A DNA stretch of 15,065 bases. Source: Oscillospiraceae bacterium. Its GTDB lineage: Bacteria; Bacillota; Clostridia; Oscillospirales; Acutalibacteraceae. The first letter of the stretch is position 1, and the number at the start of each line of letters is the position of its first letter. The position numbers and the translations under genes were made by a program. Positions 1 through 7,606 of this stretch are shown here, piece by piece. Location: positions 1 to 15,065 of the forward strand of contig CACXFE010000077.1 in the NCBI GenBank assembly GCA_902766855.1, written 5' to 3'. The notes beneath the pieces are model-generated. The model did not search any database, was not told where the DNA came from, and worked only from the letters and a program-made list of their open reading frames with translations.

Positions 1-805
1 ATTTAACAAAGCCGACGCTCTGCCGGATCACTTCGCCGTTGCAAATGAATTTCAGTTCGTATAAATACGGCTCTTCCGCGTTCCAGCGGATTGGATTTTC
101 CACTTGAAAGCAGGCTTCCCCGTCAGCATCACAGGCAGAAAGCAACGTTTTCTCCGCGTCATACAATTCTACACGCGCTAAACCGTCAAAGCGGGCGCGG
201 ATCTCGTGATCGCCGGTTTGAATGTCGATATCGACAAGGTGACCTTCCGGGCGTGATAAAAGATAAACATCGCGGAAGATCCCGTTATAACGAAAACAAT
301 CCTGATCTTCCAAATAACTGCCGGAACACCATTTCCGCACTTTTGCCGTAACGGTATTGACGCCCGGGTGCACAAGGTCGGAAATATCAAATTCCGCCTG
401 CAAGCGGCTGCCCTGCGAATAACCGGCAAAAACATCATTGATAAACAATTCCAGGGAAGAACTCACCCCGTCAAAGACCATATAATGTTTTCTGTCAGGG
501 TTTTCAACCGTAAATTTCCGCGTGTAAACCCCCATTGGATTTTCCATCGGCACATAAGGGGGATCGACCGGAAAGGGGTAAACCGAGTTGGTGTAATACG
601 GTTTCTCATATCCCCGGCACTGCCAACAGGAAGGAACATCGATTTCCGCAATTTTATCAGGCGCTTCGTTGCTGTCGCACGAGTAGAAGGCAAATTGCCA
701 AATCCCGTTCAGCGAAATCACCGCGTTTTTTCCTTCGGGGAGGTAAAATGAGCGCGGTTTCAGGCGGTTGACCTGTAAAAACTTTAAATTTTCATATTTC
801 CTCAT
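1..805 (-). CDS. Beta-galactosidase, GH2 family LacZ type, N-terminal part (truncated by window edge)
   Basis: Cytoplasmic hydrolase of terminal beta-D-galactosides, judged by family. Reading leftwards from ATG at 803-805 gives 268 open codons up to the window edge. The translation follows the LacZ N-terminus closely: LNGIWQFAF (residues 32-40), WQCRGYEKPYYTN (61-73), YPFPVDPPYVPMENP (76-90), FDGVSSSLELFIN (111-123), SGSYLEDQD (161-169) and GIFRDVYLL (175-183). These cover the sugar-binding jelly-roll domain and the start of the following immunoglobulin-like domain. The YTN and LEDQD segments hold residues that in E. coli LacZ help bind galactose and sodium. The catalytic barrel lies outside the window. 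There is no signal peptide. The start is supported by AAAGGAG at 814-820, 8 nt upstream; this site overlaps the stop of the upstream GH3 gene, so the two are probably translationally coupled. Full LacZ proteins are about 1000 residues, so about three quarters is missing here. The family call is firm; substrate specificity is inferred. Confidence 0.93.
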   Translation of the reverse strand, partial: MRKYENLKFLQVNRLKPRSFYLPEGKNAVISLNGIWQFAFYSCDSNEAPDKIAEIDVPSCWQCRGYEKPYYTNSVYPFPVDPPYVPMENPMGVYTRKFTVENPDRKHYMVFDGVSSSLELFINDVFAGYSQGSRLQAEFDISDLVHPGVNTVTAKVRKWCSGSYLEDQDCFRYNGIFRDVYLLSRPEGHLVDIDIQTGDHEIRARFDGLARVELYDAEKTLLSACDADGEACFQVENPIRWNAEEPYLYELKFICNGEVIRQSVGFVK

Positions 806-819
806 GCAGAAAACTCCTT

Positions 820-3114
820 TTATGAAATCGAATTTAGAATTTCAAAACGGCCCTTCCAGTGGTCTTGCGTGCCTTCATAAACAATAATATCAAACGCACC
901 GGGTTCGGCAAGATGCTCCATGTTCTGATTCCAAACAAGAAAAGCGTCAAGCGGAAGGGTTTCTTCCACCCGCGTACTTTCCCCCGGGGAAAGTACCACT
1001 CTGGTGAAGGCTTTCAGTTCTCTGACGCGCGGAACCACACTGGCAAGCACATCACGAAGGTAAATTTGCGGCACGGCGGTCGTTTCCGTTGTCCCGTTGT
1101 TTCGAATGGTAAAGGAAACGGTCACACCGTTTTCCCGAAGTTGCGAAATCGTGGCACAAGGGGCGGAAAGCGTAAAATCAGAGAGTGAAACCGGGCTGTA
1201 ACTCATGCCGTACCCAAAAGGATAAAGGGGCGGCTCGGGCGCATCGGAATACTTGGCGGCATAGGAGGCTTTTCGATTGTAAAACACGGGGATCTGACCG
1301 GGAACATTCGGCAAAGAAACCGATAAACGACCGGCGGGAGAGCGAAGCCCCCAAATCAGTTCCGCCAATGCGATCCCGCCCGCAGGCCCCGGATAAAACG
1401 CATAAAGCAGGGCGTCGCTTTGTTCGGAAACGCGCCGGATGGCATACGGCCGCCCCGCAAGAATAACGGTGACGATCGGTTTTCCGGTGTTTTTTAGTTT
1501 TTCCAGCAAACAAAGTTGCCAATCCGGCAGGGAAATATCTGCGAGATCTACACCTTCCCCGCAATCGGTAAGGCTGACAAATTCGCTGTTCTCTGTTTTG
1601 GAAAGCACGGCGCCGTTATCGGCAAACACCAAATTTTCAAACCGGCTGGAAGAACCGCCGAGTACCAAAAGAATCTTATCCGATCTCTCCGCCGCGGAAA
1701 GTGCCATTCGGTAATACTTTGCCTGATCCTCTTCGGCGGCGGGGAAGGGAGAAGTGACTTCTGAAATTCGCGTGCCGGGCGGCGCAATGCGTTTGCAGCC
1801 TTCTAATAAGGTGACCGTTTCTCCCGGCTTTTGCTCGGGCGTGTAGTCGCCGAGTTGCGCGTATACATCATCGGCAAGCGGCCCGATCACGGCGATACGA
1901 GTATCGTCGGCGGTAAACGGAAGTATGTTTTGACGGTTTTTCAATAACACCGCCGATTCTCTGGCAAGATCCAGTGTTTGCGGATGGGTGTAAAAACGGG
2001 TGACAGTGGGAGAATGTGCCTTGATCAGCGGATGCTCAAACAGTCCCCGTTCAAATTTTAATTTCAGCACCCGGAATACCGCTTCATCGATCCGGGCGAG
2101 ATCGATCAATCCTTTTTCGGCGGCGGTTTCCAGCGTGGTAAAAGCATGATCCCATAGGCTGACATCTACACCGGACGACAATGCCAGCGCGGCCGCTTCT
2201 TCGCCGGTGGCAACCAAGGTGTTCAGCCGATCTACGGCACGGCCGTCCGCCATGACAATGCCGTCAAATCCGAATTCTTCCCGCAAGACCTGTTGTAAAA
2301 GCCGACGGTTGGCATGGCAGGGGATCCCGTCTATCTCGTTATACGCCGCCATAACGCCTTTTGCGCCCGCTTCCACAGCCGCTTTTGCCGCAGGAAGATG
2401 AATCTCGCGCAGTTCACGCTCTCCGATCGGCGCGGCACTGGCATTGATACCGCCTGTGGTAACACCCTGCGCGCAAAAGTGTTTTGCCACCACTTCTATC
2501 CCGCCATCAAGCATCCCTCTTGTAGCGGCCGCCGCGAATTGTGAGGCCAGAAAGGGATCTTCCGAATAACATTCTTCACTGCGCCCCCAACGCGGGTCAC
2601 GCAGAATATCCAACATGGAAATCAAGGCGAAATCCACATGTTTTTCGGCTAATTGATCGGCACAAACCGAGAAGGCCTCCCGTACCTTGGCGGGATCCCA
2701 TGTGCAGCCCATGCCTAAATTGACCGGCAGTAAATAACCGCCGAGCGCCTGATGCCCGTGCGGACATTCTTCGCAAATCAGGGTGGGAATGCCGAAGCGG
2801 GAGTGAGAGAGAATGTAGGTTTGAATTTGATTATAGGCGTCGATCGCCGCTTGCCCTTCAATGCCGTTTTGATCATTCTTTTTCGACCAGGGGTCGGCGC
2901 GGTAAAGCCCGTAAAGCAGACCGATGCCTCCAAAGCGTTCCACTTCCTGTTTGAAGGAATCGGAAAGGCTCACAGTATTACCAGAGCGGTGATAGCAATC
3001 AAAGCCGTACAGATGTTGATTGAGTTGCCCCACTTTTTCTTTCAAGGTCAGGCGTGATAAAAGATCATTTGCTCTTTCCTCCGGGGACAGAGAGGAATCT
3101 TGATATGCGTTCAT
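820..3114 (-). CDS. Family 3 glycoside hydrolase (beta-glucosidase / beta-xylosidase type)
   Basis: Exo-acting retaining beta-glycosidase of 764 residues, a normal length for three-domain GH3 enzymes. The order is an N-terminal TIM-barrel-like domain (about 10-360) with RDPRWGR (172-178), KHF (211-213), MAAYNEIDGIPCHAN (255-269) and the nucleophile segment FGFDGIVMAD (281-290, candidate nucleophile D290). An alpha/beta sandwich domain follows (about 385-600, LLKNRQNILPF and AVIGPLADD). A fibronectin-III-like domain ends the protein (about 650-760, PQIYLRD and RELKAF). The stretch around E520 (GEGVDLADISLP) sits where related enzymes carry the acid/base glutamate. Residues after D290 are G-R, whereas many GH3 enzymes have W or Y there. 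No signal peptide is present, so it is cytoplasmic. The start has TAAGGAG at 3123-3129, 8 nt upstream; its TAA is the stop of the oxidoreductase gene. Glucosidase versus xylosidase cannot be settled from sequence alone. Confidence 0.93.
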   Translation of the reverse strand: MNAYQDSSLSPEERANDLLSRLTLKEKVGQLNQHLYGFDCYHRSGNTVSLSDSFKQEVERFGGIGLLYGLYRADPWSKKNDQNGIEGQAAIDAYNQIQTYILSHSRFGIPTLICEECPHGHQALGGYLLPVNLGMGCTWDPAKVREAFSVCADQLAEKHVDFALISMLDILRDPRWGRSEECYSEDPFLASQFAAAATRGMLDGGIEVVAKHFCAQGVTTGGINASAAPIGERELREIHLPAAKAAVEAGAKGVMAAYNEIDGIPCHANRRLLQQVLREEFGFDGIVMADGRAVDRLNTLVATGEEAAALALSSGVDVSLWDHAFTTLETAAEKGLIDLARIDEAVFRVLKLKFERGLFEHPLIKAHSPTVTRFYTHPQTLDLARESAVLLKNRQNILPFTADDTRIAVIGPLADDVYAQLGDYTPEQKPGETVTLLEGCKRIAPPGTRISEVTSPFPAAEEDQAKYYRMALSAAERSDKILLVLGGSSSRFENLVFADNGAVLSKTENSEFVSLTDCGEGVDLADISLPDWQLCLLEKLKNTGKPIVTVILAGRPYAIRRVSEQSDALLYAFYPGPAGGIALAELIWGLRSPAGRLSVSLPNVPGQIPVFYNRKASYAAKYSDAPEPPLYPFGYGMSYSPVSLSDFTLSAPCATISQLRENGVTVSFTIRNNGTTETTAVPQIYLRDVLASVVPRVRELKAFTRVVLSPGESTRVEETLPLDAFLVWNQNMEHLAEPGAFDIIVYEGTQDHWKGRFEILNSIS

Positions 3115-3126
3115 CGCGAAATCTCC

Positions 3127-4485
3127 TTACAGAAAGTAGGCGCCTTCTTCTTTCAGGCGGGCTCGTAATGTTTCGGTATCAACATGGTGGACATTGCGGT
3201 CGCCGGTGGCTGCCATAGCCGCCGCCATTCCCGCGGCTTCTCCCATGCAAAGGCAGTTCGGCATGGTGCGAACACTGCCTTGGATCTGGCGATCGCACGA
3301 AATAGAGCGCCCCGCCACGATTACATTGGCAAGCGAACGCGGGAGAAGACTGCGGTAGGGAATACCGTGCGATTCACCCGGGGCGTAACGGCGGTTGATT
3401 TGCTCACGGCTGACGCCCTGCTGAGCCAAACTTTCCGATTCTTCCTTTGTCAAATGCAGATCAATATAATAACTGTTCCGGCTGATTTCATCCGGGAAAG
3501 TGCGCTTGGTAAGATAATCGTCGATCGTGAGGGTATAATCGCCCAAAATTCTTCTGCCTTCCCGGATCCCCATCAGTGGCGCGGAATAAACAAGGAAGGA
3601 AGAAGCAAAAGCAGAAGGGAAATATTCCTTTAAGCCTTCGTGGATCTGGTGGGCAAGTTCGCGCCCTTCGATCATGGCTTTGGAAACCGAGGCGGGATCC
3701 GTGCTGTCTACATGGAATAAATGCCCGGCGTTAAACCCAACGGTGCCCGGGCCGATGATCTGATGGCATAAATGTGTATCGGTAACCAAGGGATATTTCG
3801 GATCAGCGGCGATTTTGTGAATGGCACTTTTCGGATTAGTGCCTTGCATCGTGCCGTAATTCAGCCCGCTGTCATGGTCAAAACGGTATCCGTAAGCGTC
3901 AACATTGCTGACGACAAAACATAGAGAGGCCGGCATCAGGGAACCGCCGTCACCGCCGTGCGCAAACGCCGCCCCCGCAAAGGCCGCTAAATCGGCGTCG
4001 CCCGTGCAATCCACAAAAACTTTGGCCTGATAAGCGGTCAAGCCGCTCTGATTGGCTGCTATGATCGAGGTGACTTCGCCCTGATCGTTCGTATTGGCGG
4101 CAACAAGTGATGTAAAAAAGAGAATATCCACGCCGTACCCGGTTACGAATTGATCGTAAACGCGTTTAAGGGCTTCATGATCAATGGGAACCCAATCGAG
4201 ATCTTGCGGCAGAATATGTGCAGATAACGCCTTGGCGGCATTTAAAATGTGTTCCGCCATTCCGCGATAAATGATTTTTTCCTTGTCCCAAAATGGGCAC
4301 CAGGAAGGAACCAATCCGCCGGTACCCATTCCTCCGAGCATCCCTGATTCTTCTATGAGTAAGGTTTTGGCACCTTCTCTTGCGGCGGCGGCCGCCGCTG
4401 TGCAACCGGCCGGCCCACCGCCTGCTACGATCACATCATACTGATCGTGACGGGATAATCGCATATTCGGCAATACTTCTTTCAT
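3127..4485 (-). CDS. FAD-dependent oxidoreductase (PF12831-like)
   Basis: A 452-residue flavoprotein and the first gene of the leftward operon. It opens with a Rossmann fold: YDVIVAGGGPAG (16-27, dinucleotide motif GxGxxG) and LLIEESGMLGG (42-52, acidic residues expected to contact the ribose). Later come DCTGDADLAAFAGA (159-172), GIREGRRILGDY (306-317) and the C-terminal FAD motif NVIVAGRSISCDRQIQGSVR (387-406) with GEAAGMAAAMA (415-425). These are the hallmarks of the FAD_oxidored family, whose members often lie near glycoside hydrolases but are mostly uncharacterised. No signal peptide or membrane segment is seen. The ATG at 4483-4485 has AGAGGGA at 4493-4499, 7 nt upstream; M8 is a possible alternative start. 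Oxidation of a sugar or of an aglycone freed by the neighbouring hydrolases is a guess from context. No partner electron-transfer gene is visible. The fold is clear, the reaction unknown. Confidence 0.88.
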   Translation of the reverse strand: MKEVLPNMRLSRHDQYDVIVAGGGPAGCTAAAAAAREGAKTLLIEESGMLGGMGTGGLVPSWCPFWDKEKIIYRGMAEHILNAAKALSAHILPQDLDWVPIDHEALKRVYDQFVTGYGVDILFFTSLVAANTNDQGEVTSIIAANQSGLTAYQAKVFVDCTGDADLAAFAGAAFAHGGDGGSLMPASLCFVVSNVDAYGYRFDHDSGLNYGTMQGTNPKSAIHKIAADPKYPLVTDTHLCHQIIGPGTVGFNAGHLFHVDSTDPASVSKAMIEGRELAHQIHEGLKEYFPSAFASSFLVYSAPLMGIREGRRILGDYTLTIDDYLTKRTFPDEISRNSYYIDLHLTKEESESLAQQGVSREQINRRYAPGESHGIPYRSLLPRSLANVIVAGRSISCDRQIQGSVRTMPNCLCMGEAAGMAAAMAATGDRNVHHVDTETLRARLKEEGAYFL

Positions 4486-4525
4486 TTGTCATTCCCTCTC
4501 TTTAACGGAATAGGATACAACTTAT

Positions 4526-4559
4526 ATTATATCATAAAAAATGCCACTTCTATTGGCAA
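4526..4559 (-). promoter_or_regulatory. Probable sigma-A-type promoter of the leftward oxidoreductase-GH3-GH2 operon
   Basis: On the minus strand, TTGCCA (4554-4559) forms a -35 box and TATGAT (4531-4536) a -10 box, with a 17 bp spacer. Each differs from consensus at one position. Transcription would begin near 4524, giving a leader of about 40 nt. A perfect TATAAT also occurs at 4526-4531 but is 22 bp from TTGCCA, so it is less likely to be the element used. A short inverted repeat, TGCCA (4542-4546) and TGGCA (4554-4558), overlaps the -35 box and could be an operator half-pair. Confidence 0.6.
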
Positions 4560-4595
4560 GCACTATTTTGTTTGTTAATGGAAATTTTTTGAACA

Positions 4596-4610
4596 GAAAC
4601 GGGGCGTTTC
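4596..4610. promoter_or_regulatory. Perfect palindrome, candidate operator between divergent promoters
   Basis: GAAACG (4596-4601), GGG (4602-4604) and CGTTTC (4605-4610) make a perfect 6-3-6 inverted repeat. It lies upstream of both predicted start sites, so it would act as DNA rather than as an RNA hairpin. The half-sites resemble those bound by LacI-family sugar regulators, but the centre is wider than the usual CG core. No regulator gene is in the window. Confidence 0.4.
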
Positions 4611-4636
4611 AACAAAATATGTCCTGTTTGCTGAAA
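4607..4636. promoter_or_regulatory. Near-perfect inverted repeat upstream of the rightward promoter
   Basis: TTTCAACAAA (4607-4616) and TTTGCTGAAA (4627-4636) are reverse complements at 9 of 10 positions, separated by 10 nt. The repeat starts inside the preceding palindrome and ends 8 nt before the predicted -35 box of the transporter operon. This is a plausible activator or repressor site; the protein that binds it is unknown. Confidence 0.35.
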
Positions 4637-4644
4637 AAAAGTTC

Positions 4645-4673
4645 TTGTTCACTGTGAAGAAAATTAGTATAAT
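4645..4673 (+). promoter_or_regulatory. Probable promoter of the rightward transporter operon
   Basis: A perfect TATAAT -10 box (4668-4673) lies 17 bp downstream of TTGTTC (4645-4650), which matches the -35 consensus only in its first three bases. A strong -10 with a weak -35 is typical of promoters needing an activator. Initiation near 4680 would leave a leader of about 26 nt. The spacer holds a palindrome centred on 4653 (TTCAC-T-GTGAA, 4648-4658, with further outer matches), which could be an overlapping operator. Confidence 0.6.
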
Positions 4674-4686
4674 TTACACAAATAAT

Positions 4687-4697
4687 AAAGGTGGAGG
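4687..4697 (+). promoter_or_regulatory. Shine-Dalgarno site that fixes the start of the binding-protein gene
   Basis: AAAGGTGGAGG is followed by 8 nt and then ATG at 4706. An in-frame GTG at 4691 lies inside this site and has no ribosome site of its own, so the shorter start at 4706 is preferred. It also places a normal basic N-terminus before the signal-peptide core. Confidence 0.75.
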
Positions 4698-4705
4698 TTT
4701 GTACT

Positions 4706-7600
4706 ATGCGAAGAGGAAGGCCGGGAAAATCAATCTTAAAAATAGCGGCTGTATGTTTCGTTTTCATCTTACTGTTGCAGGCTTTTCCGTATGGAATTTA
4801 TGCGGAAAACAGCCCGATTTCCGGCATACAAACTTCTTCGGTTTTCACGGAAGAAGAACCTCCCGCATACAGTCAGTATCTTTCTTCTTATGCTGCGGCG
4901 GAACACCCACAGACAAAAATTGTTGTAACTGCGGAAAATATAAGCCCCGATAGTAAGGGAATTACTTTGAAAAGCGCGGAAGAATCTGCCGCCGGCTCGG
5001 TTTTGACAGAGGAAGACAGTTTCGCCACATGGAAGTTTTCAGTGCCGCAAGCCGGGCTGTATAATCTGGTGATCCGCTATTTTCCCGAAGCGGGAAAAGG
5101 CGGTGACATCAACCGTGTTCTTTATCTTGACGGTAAGATCCCGTTTGCGGAAGCGAAATTTCTCACGATCCGCCGCATTTGGAAAGAAGAATATTCTGGC
5201 AACAAAACCGATGCCAACGGGAATGATGTTCTCCCGAATGAAGTGGAAGTCAAGCGTTGGAACGAAGTGGCGGTATGCGATTCCACCGGCTATATTGCCG
5301 ATCCGCTTTCCGTTTACTTAACCGCGGGGGATCATACGGTGTCGCTGAAATCAGAGCGCGAACCGCTGCTGATCGAAAGCCTTTGCTTTATGCAGGCGGA
5401 ACAGGTTAAAAGTTACGCCGAGGTGTTGACGGATTACCAAAAAAACGGATACCGTGCGGCTAAAACCAATGCCGTTTATTTCCAGGCGGAAAATATGGCG
5501 GAAAAGTCTTCCAGAAGTATTTACCCGCTCAACGACAGGGATTCCGAAGCCACGCAACCGCAAGACATTTTCAAAACGAAACTAAACTATATGGGCGGCA
5601 ACAACTGGAAAAATGCCGGTTTATGGGTTTCCTGGAAGATCAAAGCCGAAAAAAGCGGTTTATATAAGATCGTTCCGCGTTATCGGCAGAATTTTTATTC
5701 AGGTACATATTCCAGCCGGAAATTGTTGATTGACGGCAAACTGCCTTTTCAAGAAGCTGCGCTTCTGAAGTTTGATTATAACAGCGATTGGGTCACCAAA
5801 CCGCTTGGAGATGAAAAAAACGGCGACTATCTCTTTTATTTTGAAGCAGGGCGGGAATACGAACTTTCTATGGAAGTTGTTCTCGGGGAAATGGGGGAGA
5901 TTTTGACCCGTGCGGATAAAATACTGGAAGGCCTGAACCAATGCTACCGGGATATTCTGATGATCACCGGGACTACGCCCGACAGCAATCGGGATTATAA
6001 TTTTGAAGAAGTGATCCCGGACACTTTAAAAGAACTGAAAGAGCAAAAAGAACAGTTGGCGGCGGTCTCCGAACAAATGGTGAAAACGACCGGGATGCAC
6101 GGCGAACGCGTTACCACCTTGGATCAACTGGTGTTTTTACTGGATAAAATGGGTGCGGAGCCTTCGGATATCGGAAAACTGTTCAACAGATTCAAGGATA
6201 ATCTTTCCTCTTTGGGCTCATGGATCCTGACTACCTCGCAGCAACCGCTGGCGTTGGATTATTTCGCGTTGGTTCCCGGCGACGGGGCGGTGCCGAAGGC
6301 GAACGGCGGATTTTTGAAAAAGTTAGCCTTCGGTTTCGGTGCCTTTTTAGCGTCCTTCACCACGGAGTATGACGCGGGACAAGAAGACACAGACAAAGCA
6401 GACACGGTTACGGTATGGCTTTCGACCGGGCGGGATCAGTACACGGTCATTCGCCGCTTGATCGACGGCAGTTTCACCCCGGAAAGCAAGATCGCCGTCA
6501 GGCTGCAACTGGTCGGTGCGGGAACTCTGCTTCCTTCTGTTTTGACCGGGAGAGGACCGGATGTTTCGCTTTCCAATGCGATCGACAGTACGGTCAGCAT
6601 TGAAAACCCGATCGACTTTGCCGTACGCCACGCAGTGACCGATTTAAGCGAGTTTGAAGATTTTGGCACGGTAGCAAAACGATTTTATGACAGCGCATTG
6701 GTACCTTACCGCTTCATGGGCGGCGTTTACGCACTCCCTGAAACGCAAAGTTTCCATATGATGTTTGTTCGAACCGATGTGTTTGGGCAGTTAGGGCTTG
6801 CAATCCCCTCCACCTGGGAGGAACTGGATCGTATCATTCCGGAACTGCAAAAGAAAAATATGTCCATCGGCATCCCGCATGATCTGAACGCTTTGCTGAT
6901 GCTGATGTACCAAAGAAACACACCGCTTTATTTGAAAGACGGCGCCCGCACCAATTTGGATTCTTCGGCCGCGATCCGGTGTTTTCAGAAGTTGACCGAG
7001 TATTTCACATTATACAATCTTCCGACGGATTATGATTTTTATAACCGCTTCCGTTCGGGAGAAATCCCGATTGCGATCCAAGATTACACCGCATACAACC
7101 AATTAACGCTTTTTGCTCCTGAAATCCGGGGAAATTGGATCATGACTACCGTACCGGGAACAATGGATGAAAACGGCGAAATTCACCACACGACTACTGC
7201 CAAGGGAACAGCCGTGATGATGTTGACCGGCGTGAAAAATAAGCAAGCCGCGTGGGAGTTCATGAAATGGTGGACCTCGGCGGAGATTCAAAGCGGGTTC
7301 ACGGTTCAGATGCAGGCAATGTTGAATTCCGCCATGCAGGCAACGGCAAACAAAGAGGCGCTCGCCATGCTTCCATGGACAGTCAATGATTACCGAAATA
7401 TCGAGGCACAGTGGAAAACGGTAGAAGGCACACCGGAAGTGCCGGGCGGGTATTATACCGCGAGAATTGTCAATTTTGCGTTTAACGAGGTTTATAATAC
7501 CAAAAAAGATCCGGGCGATACCTTGCAAAGTTATATTGATCAGTTAAACAGCGAACTAACCCGCAAACGAAACGAATTCGGGATCAAGGAAGGGGAGTAA
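4706..7600 (+). CDS. Large secreted ABC substrate-binding protein with duplicated N-terminal beta modules
   Basis: A 964-residue exported protein, roughly twice the length of an ordinary sugar-binding protein. It starts with a signal peptide (basic residues 2-8, hydrophobic core about 11-27, likely cleavage after YGIYA, residue 33). No lipobox cysteine follows, which is unusual for a Gram-positive binding protein. Two related beta-rich modules come next (about 70-235 and 255-395), sharing GLY.......R followed by L.+DGK+PF.EA; they resemble carbohydrate-binding or galactose-binding-like folds. A helical, charged linker follows (about 400-520). The C-terminal part (about 566-964) is a family 1 solute-binding domain: TVTVWLSTGRDQYTVIRRLI (567-586), GRGPDVSLS (615-623), GGVYALPETQSFHMMFVRTD (672-691) and KNKQAAWEFMKWWTS (844-858). 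It is first in the operon, 6 nt before a permease gene, so it is expected to deliver an oligosaccharide to that importer. The ligand is unknown. The binding domain is secure; the module function is inferred. Confidence 0.9.
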   Translation: MRRGRPGKSILKIAAVCFVFILLLQAFPYGIYAENSPISGIQTSSVFTEEEPPAYSQYLSSYAAAEHPQTKIVVTAENISPDSKGITLKSAEESAAGSVLTEEDSFATWKFSVPQAGLYNLVIRYFPEAGKGGDINRVLYLDGKIPFAEAKFLTIRRIWKEEYSGNKTDANGNDVLPNEVEVKRWNEVAVCDSTGYIADPLSVYLTAGDHTVSLKSEREPLLIESLCFMQAEQVKSYAEVLTDYQKNGYRAAKTNAVYFQAENMAEKSSRSIYPLNDRDSEATQPQDIFKTKLNYMGGNNWKNAGLWVSWKIKAEKSGLYKIVPRYRQNFYSGTYSSRKLLIDGKLPFQEAALLKFDYNSDWVTKPLGDEKNGDYLFYFEAGREYELSMEVVLGEMGEILTRADKILEGLNQCYRDILMITGTTPDSNRDYNFEEVIPDTLKELKEQKEQLAAVSEQMVKTTGMHGERVTTLDQLVFLLDKMGAEPSDIGKLFNRFKDNLSSLGSWILTTSQQPLALDYFALVPGDGAVPKANGGFLKKLAFGFGAFLASFTTEYDAGQEDTDKADTVTVWLSTGRDQYTVIRRLIDGSFTPESKIAVRLQLVGAGTLLPSVLTGRGPDVSLSNAIDSTVSIENPIDFAVRHAVTDLSEFEDFGTVAKRFYDSALVPYRFMGGVYALPETQSFHMMFVRTDVFGQLGLAIPSTWEELDRIIPELQKKNMSIGIPHDLNALLMLMYQRNTPLYLKDGARTNLDSSAAIRCFQKLTEYFTLYNLPTDYDFYNRFRSGEIPIAIQDYTAYNQLTLFAPEIRGNWIMTTVPGTMDENGEIHHTTTAKGTAVMMLTGVKNKQAAWEFMKWWTSAEIQSGFTVQMQAMLNSAMQATANKEALAMLPWTVNDYRNIEAQWKTVEGTPEVPGGYYTARIVNFAFNEVYNTKKDPGDTLQSYIDQLNSELTRKRNEFGIKEGE

Positions 7601-7606
7601 CGGCCA

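Noticed and set aside
4385..4398. Perfect 14 bp GC palindrome
   Set aside because: It lies within the oxidoreductase alanine run (AAAAAA near residues 29-35) and is explained by GCG/GCC codon repetition.
4526..4531. Perfect TATAAT on the minus strand as the leftward -10 box
   Set aside because: No acceptable -35 box at 16-18 bp; TTGCCA pairs with TATGAT at exactly 17 bp instead. It remains a weaker alternative.
4596..4620. Intrinsic terminator from the GAAACG-ggg-CGTTTC dyad
   Set aside because: The stem is short and is not followed by a T-run on either strand; it also lies upstream of both predicted transcription starts.
4691..4705. In-frame GTG upstream of the binding-protein ATG, giving five extra residues
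   Set aside because: The GTG lies inside the Shine-Dalgarno site itself and has no ribosome site of its own; ATG 4706 has ideal spacing.
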